A model generated the notes under the pieces. The model had not been told where the DNA came from and did no database searches. It saw only the letters and a list, made by a program, of their open reading frames with translations. From positions 1 through 64,000 of the forward strand of contig NZ_RCWL01000014.1 in NCBI RefSeq assembly GCF_003991195.1: DNA of 64,000 nucleotides, read 5' to 3'. A program made the translations under genes and the position numbers. Below, one piece after another: positions 53,930-62,356 of this stretch. Numbering within the stretch: position 1 is the stretch's first letter; each line of letters begins with the position of its first letter. This DNA comes from Gynurincola endophyticus (lineage in GTDB: Bacteria; Bacteroidota; Bacteroidia; Chitinophagales; Chitinophagaceae).

Positions 53930-56900
53930 TTAAAAGTTTAGATTGATACCCAGATTAAAACTTTTGGTAAGCGGGTAAGAAAAACCGGCACTGTAGGCTC
54001 CTTCAATTTTTTCCGGATCAAAAGGTTTAACAAATGCATCAGCGAAAGTGATCAGGTTGTGCGCGTTGAAATAAACCCGGATACTGTTGAAACCTGCTTT
54101 TTGAATTATTTTGTTTGGGATTGTATAACCTAGTTGAATACTTTTTAAACGTAGGTAGGAAGCATCTTTTCTCCATACTTCACTTTCTAAATAATTAGTA
54201 CCGGCATTGGTTACAAATCTGGTGGCCGGCCATTTTCCGGGAATCCATTCACTACCCGGATCATAAGGATCTGCCTGATGCCATCTGTCAAAGAAATATG
54301 CGGGAGTATTCAAACCGAAAGCGAATACTTCTGCATAAACTTCCCTGAAGCGAATGGTATACCGGGCAGCGCCCTGAAATAGTAAGTTAAAATCAAAACC
54401 TTTGTAAGAGCCGTTTAAGGTTAAACCATAGTGCATTTTTGGTGTGCCGTTATAAAATAACGGACTCATATCATTATTGTCAATTACACCATCTCCGTTT
54501 ATATCTTTATATTTAAAATCTCCCGGTCTGATCTGACTGTTTCCGAAGTTACCACCCTGTATAGGAGCGTTTGCAATTTCTTCGTATGATTGAAACTGAC
54601 CATCTAATGTATAACCCCAAATCACATCATTCCATCTGTATCCGTTTCCTGATCTCCATTTATCGGTATTATTCAAAAAATCTCCACGCTCAATATATTT
54701 GTTCATGGTACGCGCATAGTTGAAATTTGCACTTATACCATAATGAAAATCACCAATGCGATTATTATAACCAATACCCAGTTCAATACCTTTCACTCTG
54801 TCACTGTTTAAATTCTCGTCAGGTAAAGTTCCTCCAAAGGTGTTGGGTAAACTTACGAGCCGGCGTGCTAATAAACCTTCTCTGTCTCTTTGATAAACGT
54901 TTGCTTCGATATTTAAGCGGTTATTGAAAAAGCCTAATTCTAATCCCAAGTTTAAAATAGAAGAGGTAAACCAGGTTAATTTTTCATTTACAATTGAAGG
55001 GGAGGAGGCCCCTGTTAGCCAGGTTCCGTTTACAAACTCATATCCGCCTCCGCCTGTTGTAGTAAATCCTTGTACATATTGAAAAGGTTCTCCTGCATCC
55101 TCACCTACTTTACCATATGAAGCTTTTAGTTTAAGATTAGATAAGAAGTCTATGGATTTCATAAAATCTTCTTCAGAAATTCGCCACCCCGCTGAAATTA
55201 CAGGAAAGAATCCCCAACGTCGATCAGGGTGATACCGGTACGAACCGTCATATCTGAATGCGTATTCCAGCATATATCTGCTTCTGAAATCGTAAGTGAA
55301 TCTTCCAATCACTGACTGACTGGCTCTTTGTTCTTCGAAGCCGGCAGTTACCTGATTATTTAAACCCGCCTGATTGATCTGATCATTGGTATAAAAGTCA
55401 TATTCTCTGCCGAGGGAAGAATACCGGCTGAGGAATGTATTCTGTTCATAAACGACCGTGGCACCAAACTGATGGTTTTTATAGTTTGTATTATATATCA
55501 GATGCGATTGAAGAATAACAGCATCTGAATTGAAGTTTGCATTTGAAATTTTTGAAGGGTTGTTCATAATATGTCCGATATATGGATCATTTTGCGCCGG
55601 GTCATAGGTATAAAGCCTGTAAGATTTTTGCAGGGTTTTATTCATGCTTTGATTATTCATGTATCCCGCTCTTCCTTTTAATATTAACCCTTTGATATAA
55701 GGAACAGTGAAAGTTAATGTGCCGTATGCGTTAAACTCTTTCCCTTTATCTTCAAGGTATCCGCTGATATCACTTATTGAAGAAGAGATAGGGTTGATAT
55801 ATTGCTGAAGGGCCAGATATTCAGGATTACCGTTGGCGTAGGCTTCTGCATAAGGAAGAGCTGTTCTTGTTCCATTAAAAATATTATAAAAACCTGCGCT
55901 GGGCATATTCTTCGTATCGAACCTTCCGGCGAGATTAACTTCTGCTTTCCAGTTTTTATGTAATTGAACCTCGATATTATTTCTGAAATTATATTTCTTA
56001 TAATTCAGGTCACCTGATTTTAATAAACCCTGCTCACTTACATATCCCATACTCAGAAAATAGGAGGCCGTTTCGCCGCCACCTCTGATAGAAATATTGT
56101 TTTGCGACTGTGTTGAAGCATTTTTCATAGTTAAGCCGTACCAGTCAGTGGTTTCTCCGTTTATATGAGCTTCCAGCTGTTCTTTGGTGAAATAGGGAAT
56201 ACCGCTGACGTTTATGTCAGCCTCATTTCTAAGAATAGCCCACTGAGCACGGTCTGCCATTGCCGGCATATCTGTTGGTTTTTGAGTACCGATCACTCCC
56301 TGATAATTGAAGGTTGGTTTTCCTTTTTCACCTTTTTTGGTTGTAACAATAATAACTCCATTGGCCGCTCTTAAACCGTACACCGCTGCCGACGCATCTT
56401 TTACAACAGAAATAGATTCGATATCATTCGGATCGATTCTTTGAAAACTTTGTCCGTTATCATTTTGAGGTATTCCGTCAATTACATACAAAGGATTACC
56501 AAACCCTCTGATGTTAATGGAAGTACTGAAATCACCGGGTTCACCCGTATTCTGACGGATCTGTAAACCAGGAATTTTACCCTGTAAGCTTTGTGCAAGG
56601 CTGGCATGAGTAGTAGTGGTGATTTCTTTATTATTAATCTGACTGATAGCTCCGGTCAAGTTCGATCTACGCCGGGTTCCGTAACCTACTACGACCACTT
56701 CGTCTAAACTGGAAGAAGCGACCAGTTGTACAATAATGTTTCCTGATATGGAAGCCACTACAGATTTCGGATCATATCCAGCCATCGAAATGTGCAGCGT
56801 ATCTGTTAGTGCCACGTCTGTAATTGAAAAATTACCGAGCTGATCTGCTATAGTAGATTTGTTAGTGTATTTCACAGATATCGTAGCGCCTGATAGCGCC

Positions 56901-57028
56901 TCGTTTTTTTCATTTACTACTTTACCACTAACAGTAATGCGTTGAGCATGTATCTGTAGAGAAGTAATTGTAGTAACAAAAAGAACAAATCCTATTTTCA
57001 GCAATCGTTGGTTTAAATCTTTTTGCAT
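53930..57028 (-). CDS. SusC/RagA-type TonB-dependent outer-membrane transporter
   Basis: 1032 residues. Signal peptide (IGFVLFVTTITSLQIHAQ), carboxypeptidase-D-regulatory-like domain (about 32-110: ITVSGKVVNEKNEALSGATISV), the signature DEVVVVGYGTRRRSNLTGAIS (about 110-130), the plug (SLAQSLQGKIPGLQIRQN, NPLYVIDGIPQND, ISVVKDASAAVYGLRAANGVIIVTTKKG) and the barrel ending SFNLGINLNF. No STN domain. It is the import channel of the operon, 62 bp downstream of the MFS gene. Confidence 0.95.
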   Translation of the reverse strand: MQKDLNQRLLKIGFVLFVTTITSLQIHAQRITVSGKVVNEKNEALSGATISVKYTNKSTIADQLGNFSITDVALTDTLHISMAGYDPKSVVASISGNIIVQLVASSSLDEVVVVGYGTRRRSNLTGAISQINNKEITTTTHASLAQSLQGKIPGLQIRQNTGEPGDFSTSINIRGFGNPLYVIDGIPQNDNGQSFQRIDPNDIESISVVKDASAAVYGLRAANGVIIVTTKKGEKGKPTFNYQGVIGTQKPTDMPAMADRAQWAILRNEADINVSGIPYFTKEQLEAHINGETTDWYGLTMKNASTQSQNNISIRGGGETASYFLSMGYVSEQGLLKSGDLNYKKYNFRNNIEVQLHKNWKAEVNLAGRFDTKNMPSAGFYNIFNGTRTALPYAEAYANGNPEYLALQQYINPISSSISDISGYLEDKGKEFNAYGTLTFTVPYIKGLILKGRAGYMNNQSMNKTLQKSYRLYTYDPAQNDPYIGHIMNNPSKISNANFNSDAVILQSHLIYNTNYKNHQFGATVVYEQNTFLSRYSSLGREYDFYTNDQINQAGLNNQVTAGFEEQRASQSVIGRFTYDFRSRYMLEYAFRYDGSYRYHPDRRWGFFPVISAGWRISEEDFMKSIDFLSNLKLKASYGKVGEDAGEPFQYVQGFTTTGGGGYEFVNGTWLTGASSPSIVNEKLTWFTSSILNLGLELGFFNNRLNIEANVYQRDREGLLARRLVSLPNTFGGTLPDENLNSDRVKGIELGIGYNNRIGDFHYGISANFNYARTMNKYIERGDFLNNTDKWRSGNGYRWNDVIWGYTLDGQFQSYEEIANAPIQGGNFGNSQIRPGDFKYKDINGDGVIDNNDMSPLFYNGTPKMHYGLTLNGSYKGFDFNLLFQGAARYTIRFREVYAEVFAFGLNTPAYFFDRWHQADPYDPGSEWIPGKWPATRFVTNAGTNYLESEVWRKDASYLRLKSIQLGYTIPNKIIQKAGFNSIRVYFNAHNLITFADAFVKPFDPEKIEGAYSAGFSYPLTKSFNLGINLNF

Positions 57029-57090
57029 TCTGTTTTTTTTAAAAACAATTAAATAAGTTGATGAACCGGAATGGATTTTAAAATGAATTT

Positions 57091-58323
57091 TTATGTTGTT
57101 TGTATTTCTGTTTTTTTAATCAACCGTGGAAAACAAATGATATAGATGTAACATAAGAGTGGGAGAATAAAAGAAATAGTCCAGTTGAACTGATCAATAA
57201 GTATTCCCTGAAAATATGGAATAACGGCACCGCCTACAATCGCCGATGACAATAAGCCAGATGCCTGTGTAGTATGTTTGCCTAAACCAGCAATGGCAGA
57301 CGAAAAAATAATGGCGAACATTACAGAATTGCAGATGCCTACAGCAACCATTAACCATACGGCTGCATACCCGTCTGATAATAAAGAAAGAGTAATGAGA
57401 GTGATAGCAGCAATACTTAAAATGACCAGTACTTTCTGAGCGTTGATGTATTTCAGAATAAGTGCACCTGCTAAACGTCCAACCAGCATGCCCCCCCAAT
57501 ACAGCGCAACATATTTGTTGGCGTCATGTTCCTGAATGTGGACGGTGTCTACAATATAATTGGTTAAAAATGTGCCAATAGAAACTTCTGCCCCTACGTA
57601 CATAAAAATTCCCAGCATACCAAGTTTGAGATTTTTAAAAGAAAGGGTTTCTTTTAGTAAAACCGGCGTAGTACGTATCGTTTTTTGAATTTTTGGGAGT
57701 GAAATAGTGACAAGGATAACAGCTATAATCAGAAGAACAGCTCCTATACCTAAATATGTTGAACTCAGTGTTGAACTATCTTTATCAGAAACTGTAATAT
57801 TTGAAAGGATGAACTGAGCGCCAAAAAACGGAGCAACAGTTGTTCCAATAGATCCTACCCCTTGTAGCAAAGTTAATCTTGAAGGAGCTGTTTTTGCTGG
57901 TCCGAGTAAGGTAATGTACGGATTAGCGGCTACTTGTAATAATACAATTCCTATTGCTAAAACAAATAAAGCTCCCAGAAAAAAGTAGTACTCATGAAAA
58001 AGAGAAGCCGGATAAAATAAGAAGGCACCTGTTCCGGCCAATAGAAAACCGATTACCATGCTGTATTTGTAGCCTACTCTTTCAACAAATTTTCCTGCGG
58101 GAACAGACATCATTAAATATGTTAAAAAGAAGTAAAACTGAACAAGCGAGGATTCTGCATAAGTAAGGGTAAATCCTTTTTTGAAATAAGGTACTAATGT
58201 ATCATTCAAACAGGTGATAAATCCCATCATGAAGTATAATACAGCAAGCAGTATCAGTGCCGGAGTATAATTTTTTCCATCATGGGTGTTTTGTTCATGA
58301 AGATCAGATACAGCTAAAGCCAT
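57091..58323 (-). CDS. FucP/NagP-type sugar MFS transporter
   Basis: 410 residues, twelve hydrophobic segments. FucP-family landmarks are clear: FMMGFITCLNDTLVPYFKKGF with Asp41, and GIVLLQVAANPYITLLGP, in which the position of the FucP Glu135 is Gln130. The LQVAANPY form is typical of the glucose/galactose and N-acetylglucosamine (NagP) carriers rather than true fucose carriers, so a GlcNAc/ManNAc- or hexose-type substrate is likelier. It lies between the 2-epimerase (15-bp gap) and susC, and would carry the released monosaccharide over the inner membrane. Confidence 0.88.
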   Translation of the reverse strand: MALAVSDLHEQNTHDGKNYTPALILLAVLYFMMGFITCLNDTLVPYFKKGFTLTYAESSLVQFYFFLTYLMMSVPAGKFVERVGYKYSMVIGFLLAGTGAFLFYPASLFHEYYFFLGALFVLAIGIVLLQVAANPYITLLGPAKTAPSRLTLLQGVGSIGTTVAPFFGAQFILSNITVSDKDSSTLSSTYLGIGAVLLIIAVILVTISLPKIQKTIRTTPVLLKETLSFKNLKLGMLGIFMYVGAEVSIGTFLTNYIVDTVHIQEHDANKYVALYWGGMLVGRLAGALILKYINAQKVLVILSIAAITLITLSLLSDGYAAVWLMVAVGICNSVMFAIIFSSAIAGLGKHTTQASGLLSSAIVGGAVIPYFQGILIDQFNWTISFILPLLCYIYIICFPRLIKKTEIQTT

Positions 58324-58338
58324 CGTTTATGATTTGGG

Positions 58339-59556
58339 TTAAAATATTTTTTGTTGAGTAACTTCTTTTTCAAGAACAGATTCAAAAGTCTTCCAGATAT
58401 TCAGAAGTGCTCTTGGAACATGAAAACAGCATTTCCACTTTCCACCTTTCAATGGCAGTAAAACTTCCCCTCTTCTGTTCAGATAAGCGAACCACTCTCC
58501 GAATTCCGGGTCTCTGAATTTTTCCCATGAATAATTGTGTAATTTCACAAACCAATTGAAACACCGTGGATCTTTTGTCAATTCATATCCCTTCGCTAAT
58601 GCCACTAAAGCTTCGAGATGTACCCACCATAATTTTTGATCCCATTCCAGTTGTTGGGGAGGAAAGCCTTTTCTGTCAAGAAAATAAAAAATTCCACCAT
58701 ATTCACTGTCCCAACCGTATTCAATTTCTTTAATAGTTAAATCTACAGCTTTCTGAATAAGAGAAGAATCATTGAGACGTACTCCAAGGTCCATTATAAA
58801 CCACATTGCTTCAATCGCATGTCCGGGGTTCTGAAGCCTGCCGTCAAAACTGTCAACGAGCTCGCCGTTCAGACCAACGTTTTCTACAATTAATCCCAGT
58901 TCGGGTTTATAGAAAATATTCATTACTTCATGAATCACTTCGGGAATGAATGCGTCTACTTTTTGTTTTCCCAGAATCGGTTCCATTTCCAATGCCAGAT
59001 TGCATAAAATCATTGGAAGTGAAAATCCTTTCATTGGCCTCGTGCCCGGCACTTCTTTATTATAAATACCCTTTGGATTGGCTCTTTTTTCCAGAATTCT
59101 CTCAAAAGTCTGTAAAGCAACTGCCCCATAGCCTTTGCCAGGGATATTTTTGTCTAAAGCACTCAATGCCATTGCAGCAAAGCAATCGCTAAAAATACTA
59201 TATGGTTGAATGAGCGGTCTCCCGTCTCTGGTTAGAGAAAAATACCAGTTTCCTTCCTTGTCTCTGCCATTTTGAAGAATAAATGCTGCCCCCTGCTCTG
59301 CCATGTCCAGCCATTCAGAGTTGGGAGAAATTTTTTCATACATGGTAGCAAAGGTCCATACCTCTCTCGCCTGCAGCCACATGAATTTGTCGGTATCGTA
59401 TACAGAGCCGTCTCTGTTCAGGCAATTATAATATCCCCCATACACTTCGTCCCGGCTATGTTTCATCCAAAACGGCAATACATTATCGAGTAATTCCTGT
59501 CGGTAAAGCGAGCTGTATTCGGCTAAAGTTTCAGTAATTTGTTGATTGTTAATCAC
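58339..59556 (-). CDS. N-acylglucosamine 2-epimerase (AGE/RnBP family)
   Basis: 405 residues, the usual AGE length, forming an (alpha/alpha)6 barrel. Conserved segments: HSRDEVYGGYYNCLNRDG, KFMWLQAREVWTFATMY, QPYSIFSDCFAAMAL, NPGHAIEAMWF with His246, WWVHLEALVALAKGYE with His313 and KCCFHVPRALLN with His379; His246 and His379 fit the catalytic His pair of AGE enzymes. It would interconvert ManNAc and GlcNAc (or another 2-epimer pair) in the cytoplasm. The start is GTG at 59556; no ATG is available in frame before an upstream stop. It is the first gene of the leftward operon and divergent from the ROK gene. Confidence 0.88.
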   Translation of the reverse strand: MINNQQITETLAEYSSLYRQELLDNVLPFWMKHSRDEVYGGYYNCLNRDGSVYDTDKFMWLQAREVWTFATMYEKISPNSEWLDMAEQGAAFILQNGRDKEGNWYFSLTRDGRPLIQPYSIFSDCFAAMALSALDKNIPGKGYGAVALQTFERILEKRANPKGIYNKEVPGTRPMKGFSLPMILCNLALEMEPILGKQKVDAFIPEVIHEVMNIFYKPELGLIVENVGLNGELVDSFDGRLQNPGHAIEAMWFIMDLGVRLNDSSLIQKAVDLTIKEIEYGWDSEYGGIFYFLDRKGFPPQQLEWDQKLWWVHLEALVALAKGYELTKDPRCFNWFVKLHNYSWEKFRDPEFGEWFAYLNRRGEVLLPLKGGKWKCCFHVPRALLNIWKTFESVLEKEVTQQKIF

Positions 59557-59598
59557 TTGAATTGTTTAATTAAAATTTTTATAGTTTCAAGACCTAAA

Positions 59599-59618
59599 TT
59601 AGTAAAATATTTTATTAA
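59599..59618. promoter_or_regulatory. candidate ROK operator between the epimerase and ROK genes
   Basis: TTAGTAAAATATTTTATTAA is a 20-bp inverted repeat with a single mismatched pair, centred in the 193-bp divergent promoter region, 43 bp upstream of the epimerase start. Position and symmetry fit a dimeric repressor, most simply the adjacent ROK protein (inference). The region is very AT-rich, which weakens the statistical case. Confidence 0.45.
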
Positions 59619-59749
59619 ATAAGCCTCAAAAGAAAAAATAATTTATAATATGATACATTTTAGTGGTATTATTTAAGTATGTGTGGTGTATAATCTTATC
59701 TTTGTTATATTATTATGTGCAAAAGAGATTAATTAATAAATTATTGAGA

Positions 59750-60985
59750 ATGAGCTCTAATATTTCGAAACTGGACTTTTTGTTAACTCATGAAGAGCAG
59801 GGGGGAGTAGCTTTTAAAAATGTTATCAGAAAAAGAGAGATTATAAGTCTTTTAGATCTGACGGAAGAATCAACGATACCGGAAATCGCACAAAGCCTGA
59901 ATATCAGTGTGCCTACTACTACAGCTATTGTGACTGAACTTTTAGAAGATGGAATTATCGAAGACTGTGGTAAGATTGATTCCATTGCCGGCCGGCCGGC
60001 CAGCCATTACGGGTTAGTGAGTGAAGCCTGCTATTTTATTGGAATGGATGTGAGGGATACTTACATTAATATAGGATTACTTGATTTTAAGAAAAATCTT
60101 ACTTTAAGTGAACTCGAAATTCCTTTTCATCTAGAGAATACAGCTGAAAGTTTAGAGCAGCTGATCGTTATCCTACAAAAATTTATTAACCACCCGCAGG
60201 TTGGTAATAAAACCATTTTATCGATTTGTATCAGTTTAACCGGCCGTATCAATATCGACAACGGATATAGTTATAGTTTTTTCCATTTTGACGAAGAACC
60301 CCTCGCTAAACATATTGAAAACAGAATTGGTATTAAAGTATTTCTCGAAAATGATTCCAGAGCAATGGCTTATGGAGAGTTTCATAAGGGAGTTGTGAAA
60401 AATGAAAAGAATGTTTTATTTGTTAATATAGACTATGGGTTAGGGTTAGGTATACTGATTGACGGCAAGGTATACTATGGCAAATCAGGTTTTAGTGGTG
60501 AATTCGGACATATACCTTTGTTCTCTAATGAAATGATTTGTCATTGCGGTAAAAAAGGTTGTCTGGAAACAGAAGCTTCCGGAAGAGCGTTGTTAAGAAT
60601 GTTTGGTGAGGCTGTAAAAAGTGGGTCTGTTACCGGTATTGTTTCAGCTTCTTCTGAATTAAACACTGTTACCGTACATGATATCATAAAAGGAGCTCAA
60701 CAGGAAGATGTACTTTCCATTGAATTGATTTCTAAAATTGGTTATCATTTAGGAAGAGGTTTAGCAGTTCTTGTAAATCTGCTGAATCCCGAACTGATCA
60801 TATTAGGAGGAGCGCTCACTAATACGGGCGATTACTTGTATCTCACTACCAAAATTGCATTAAATAAGTACTCTTTAAGTCTTGTAAACAGCGATTCTAA
60901 ATTGAGCATTTCCAAACTTAAAGAGAAAGCGGGAATAGTAGGGGCGGCATTAATAGCCCGTAACCGAATTTTATCTTTTTATTAG
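59750..60985 (+). CDS. ROK-family transcriptional repressor (NagC/XylR type)
   Basis: 411 residues from the ATG at 59750 (MSSNISKLDFLL); the open frame back to 59663 adds a hydrophobic stretch foreign to the family and is rejected. N-terminal winged HTH (about 24-80: KREIISLLDLTEESTIPEIAQSLNISVPTTTAIVTELLEDGII). The ROK domain has DYGLGLGILIDGKVYYGKSGFSGEFGHIPL and the zinc motif CHCGKKGCLE with its Cys and His ligands. ROK repressors of this form sense sugars or sugar phosphates. Being divergent from the epimerase operon, it is the probable regulator of that operon, with GlcNAc-, ManNAc- or phosphate-derivative sensing as the natural guess. Confidence 0.92.
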   Translation: MSSNISKLDFLLTHEEQGGVAFKNVIRKREIISLLDLTEESTIPEIAQSLNISVPTTTAIVTELLEDGIIEDCGKIDSIAGRPASHYGLVSEACYFIGMDVRDTYINIGLLDFKKNLTLSELEIPFHLENTAESLEQLIVILQKFINHPQVGNKTILSICISLTGRINIDNGYSYSFFHFDEEPLAKHIENRIGIKVFLENDSRAMAYGEFHKGVVKNEKNVLFVNIDYGLGLGILIDGKVYYGKSGFSGEFGHIPLFSNEMICHCGKKGCLETEASGRALLRMFGEAVKSGSVTGIVSASSELNTVTVHDIIKGAQQEDVLSIELISKIGYHLGRGLAVLVNLLNPELIILGGALTNTGDYLYLTTKIALNKYSLSLVNSDSKLSISKLKEKAGIVGAALIARNRILSFY

Positions 60986-61030
60986 TCATTCTTTGTTAAT
61001 GAAACTGAAAAAAGGAGGTTTATACAACTT

Positions 61031-61059
61031 CGTTCGTTTTTTACCTTTCTAAACGAACG
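61031..61059 (+). terminator. hairpin after the ROK gene
   Basis: CGTTCGTTT (61031-61039) pairs exactly with AAACGAACG (61051-61059), followed by TTAGTTTTTG. A likely terminator 45 bp past the ROK stop. Confidence 0.6.
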
Positions 61060-61192
61060 TTAGTTTTTGTAATTTTTTTGTTATCGTTTTTTTTGAAATT
61101 GATGAAATCAAACCAATGAAACATAGAGTGGTAAACGTTTCTACGCTTTGAGGTAAGCTTTGAAGACTGTATTTCCGGCTCAAAAAAATAAT

Positions 61193-61222
61193 TTTGTCAT
61201 TAAAATTTCTTCATTACTTTTA
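61193..61222 (+). promoter_or_regulatory. possible promoter of the phe leader
   Basis: TTTG (61193-61196) and TACTTTTA (61215-61222), a near match to TAnnTTTG, are 18 bp apart as expected for the -33/-7 pair. The transcript would start very close to the leader ATG at 61227, so an upstream promoter (for example near GCTTTG at 61145-61150 or 61157-61162) is also possible. Confidence 0.3.
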
Positions 61223-61226
61223 CACC

Positions 61227-61316
61227 ATGACAATCGTAACAAAAGCATATCGATACTTTAACTTTTTCTTCTTCTATTTTTTTGGAAGCAGGCCGGGTAT
61301 GCTATTGTTGAACTAA
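61227..61316 (+). CDS. Phe/Tyr-rich attenuator leader peptide
   Basis: A 29-codon frame with its own ATG and a TAA stop, far too short for ordinary gene calling. Residues 8-19 (61248-61283) read YRYFNFFFFYFF: within the peptide there are seven Phe and three Tyr. The peptide then runs through GSRPGM to the stop. It precedes a terminator at 61345-61376 and the pheA gene, the same order as pheL-pheA in enterobacteria, where ribosome stalling at Phe codons on a starved cell opens the antiterminator. Tyr codons may add sensitivity to tyrosine because tyrA is in the same operon (inference). Confidence 0.85.
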   Translation: MTIVTKAYRYFNFFFFYFFGSRPGMLLLN

Positions 61317-61376
61317 AAATGTAAATAGTTTATAACAATATCAGGTCCCGGCTTATTAAGCCGGGACTTTTTTTTT
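61291..61376 (+). promoter_or_regulatory. transcription attenuator of the phe/tyr operon
   Basis: The terminator is GTCCCGGCTT (61345-61354) paired with AAGCCGGGAC (61358-61367), loop ATT, then nine T. Within the leader-peptide coding sequence GGCCGGG (61291-61297) can instead pair with CCCGGCT (61347-61353; one G-T), giving an antiterminator that destroys the terminator. A ribosome stalled on the Phe codons (61257-61283) leaves 61291-61297 free; a ribosome reaching the stop covers it. This is the classical attenuation logic. Confidence 0.85.
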
Positions 61377-61391
61377 ACGCTATAGAAATTT

Positions 61392-62270
61392 ATGAAAATG
61401 GAATCAATGATTACACCCACAGCAAGTCAGATCACCACTAAGACAGTGGCACAGGCTACCAAAGTATCCATTCAAGGGTACGAAGGCTCTTTTCATCAGG
61501 TGGCTGCAAGAAAGTTCTTTGGTGATAATGTAGAAGTGGTTCCGTGTGATACTTTCAGACAAGTAGTGAAGCTCGCTTCTGATAAGAATGCTTGTAACGG
61601 TGGGGTAATGGCCATTGAAAACTCTATAGCAGGTAGTATTTTACCTAACTATAACTTATTACAAAAGAGTGATTTGGTAATTACCGGGGAAATCTATTTA
61701 CCTATTCAGCAACACTTATTGGTTAATAAAGGTGTAAAGCTTGAAGAGATAGAAGAAGTACATTCTCATCCGATGGCTTTGTTACAATGTATGGATTTTT
61801 TAGACAAGTATCAGTGGAAGCTGGTAGAGTCTGAAGATACGGCATTGAGTGCACGTAAAGTAAGTGAACAGGGCACCAGAAAAGTAGCTGCCATTGCCAG
61901 TGCATTAGCAGCTGAATTATTTGATCTGGATATCATTGTGCCGAACATTCATACGATGAAGAATAACTATACACGTTTTCTTGTAGTACAACCTTCTTTA
62001 ATGGATCCTATCCCTGATTCAAATAAAGCGTCTATTTATTTTCAAACCGATCACTCCAGAGGTTCTCTGGCTACGGTATTAACAGCAATAGCTGCCGGCG
62101 GAATCAATTTATCGAAACTGCAAAGTTTCCCTATTCCCGGATCTGATTGGTTGTATAGTTTTTATGCAGATTTAGAATTTGACCACATCGATCAGTTTAA
62201 TGAAGTAATGAAGGATGTTAAGAACCATACGGTTGCTACCAAGATCTATGGTATTTATAAAAAAGGATAA
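61392..62270 (+). CDS. pheA: prephenate dehydratase with ACT domain
   Basis: 292 residues. Converts prephenate to phenylpyruvate in phenylalanine synthesis. The PDT domain (about 24-200) has VSIQGYEGSFHQVAARKFFG, the GGVMAIENSIAGSILPNYNLL active-site segment and NNYTRFLVV with the catalytic TRF motif. The C-terminal ACT domain (about 210-290: KASIYFQTDHSRGSLATVLTAIAAGGINLSKLQSFPI) is the Phe-binding feedback module. It lacks a fused chorismate mutase, so that activity must be elsewhere. It lies just after the attenuator and is the first gene of the aromatic operon. Confidence 0.95.
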   Translation: MKMESMITPTASQITTKTVAQATKVSIQGYEGSFHQVAARKFFGDNVEVVPCDTFRQVVKLASDKNACNGGVMAIENSIAGSILPNYNLLQKSDLVITGEIYLPIQQHLLVNKGVKLEEIEEVHSHPMALLQCMDFLDKYQWKLVESEDTALSARKVSEQGTRKVAAIASALAAELFDLDIIVPNIHTMKNNYTRFLVVQPSLMDPIPDSNKASIYFQTDHSRGSLATVLTAIAAGGINLSKLQSFPIPGSDWLYSFYADLEFDHIDQFNEVMKDVKNHTVATKIYGIYKKG

Positions 62271-62271
62271 T

Positions 62272-62300
62272 TTCATTCTTAATTGATAATTAGGAATGAA
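62272..62300 (+). repeat. short AT-rich intercistronic hairpin
   Basis: TTCATTCTTAATT (62272-62284) pairs with AATTAGGAATGAA (62288-62300) with one wobble and a 3-nt loop, between pheA and the aminotransferase gene. It resembles the TTCATTC-containing hairpins at 705-747 and 2154-2190. Confidence 0.5.
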
Positions 62301-62356
62301 GAATTATGAGTGTTGGGAGAATTATATCAAGAAATTTTTAAAGGATAGAAGAATTT

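Noticed and set aside
42752-59556. Calling the leftward operon a sialic-acid (nan) operon
   Set aside because: It has an AGE epimerase, a sugar carrier and SusCD, but no sialate lyase, sialidase or SGNH esterase was found.
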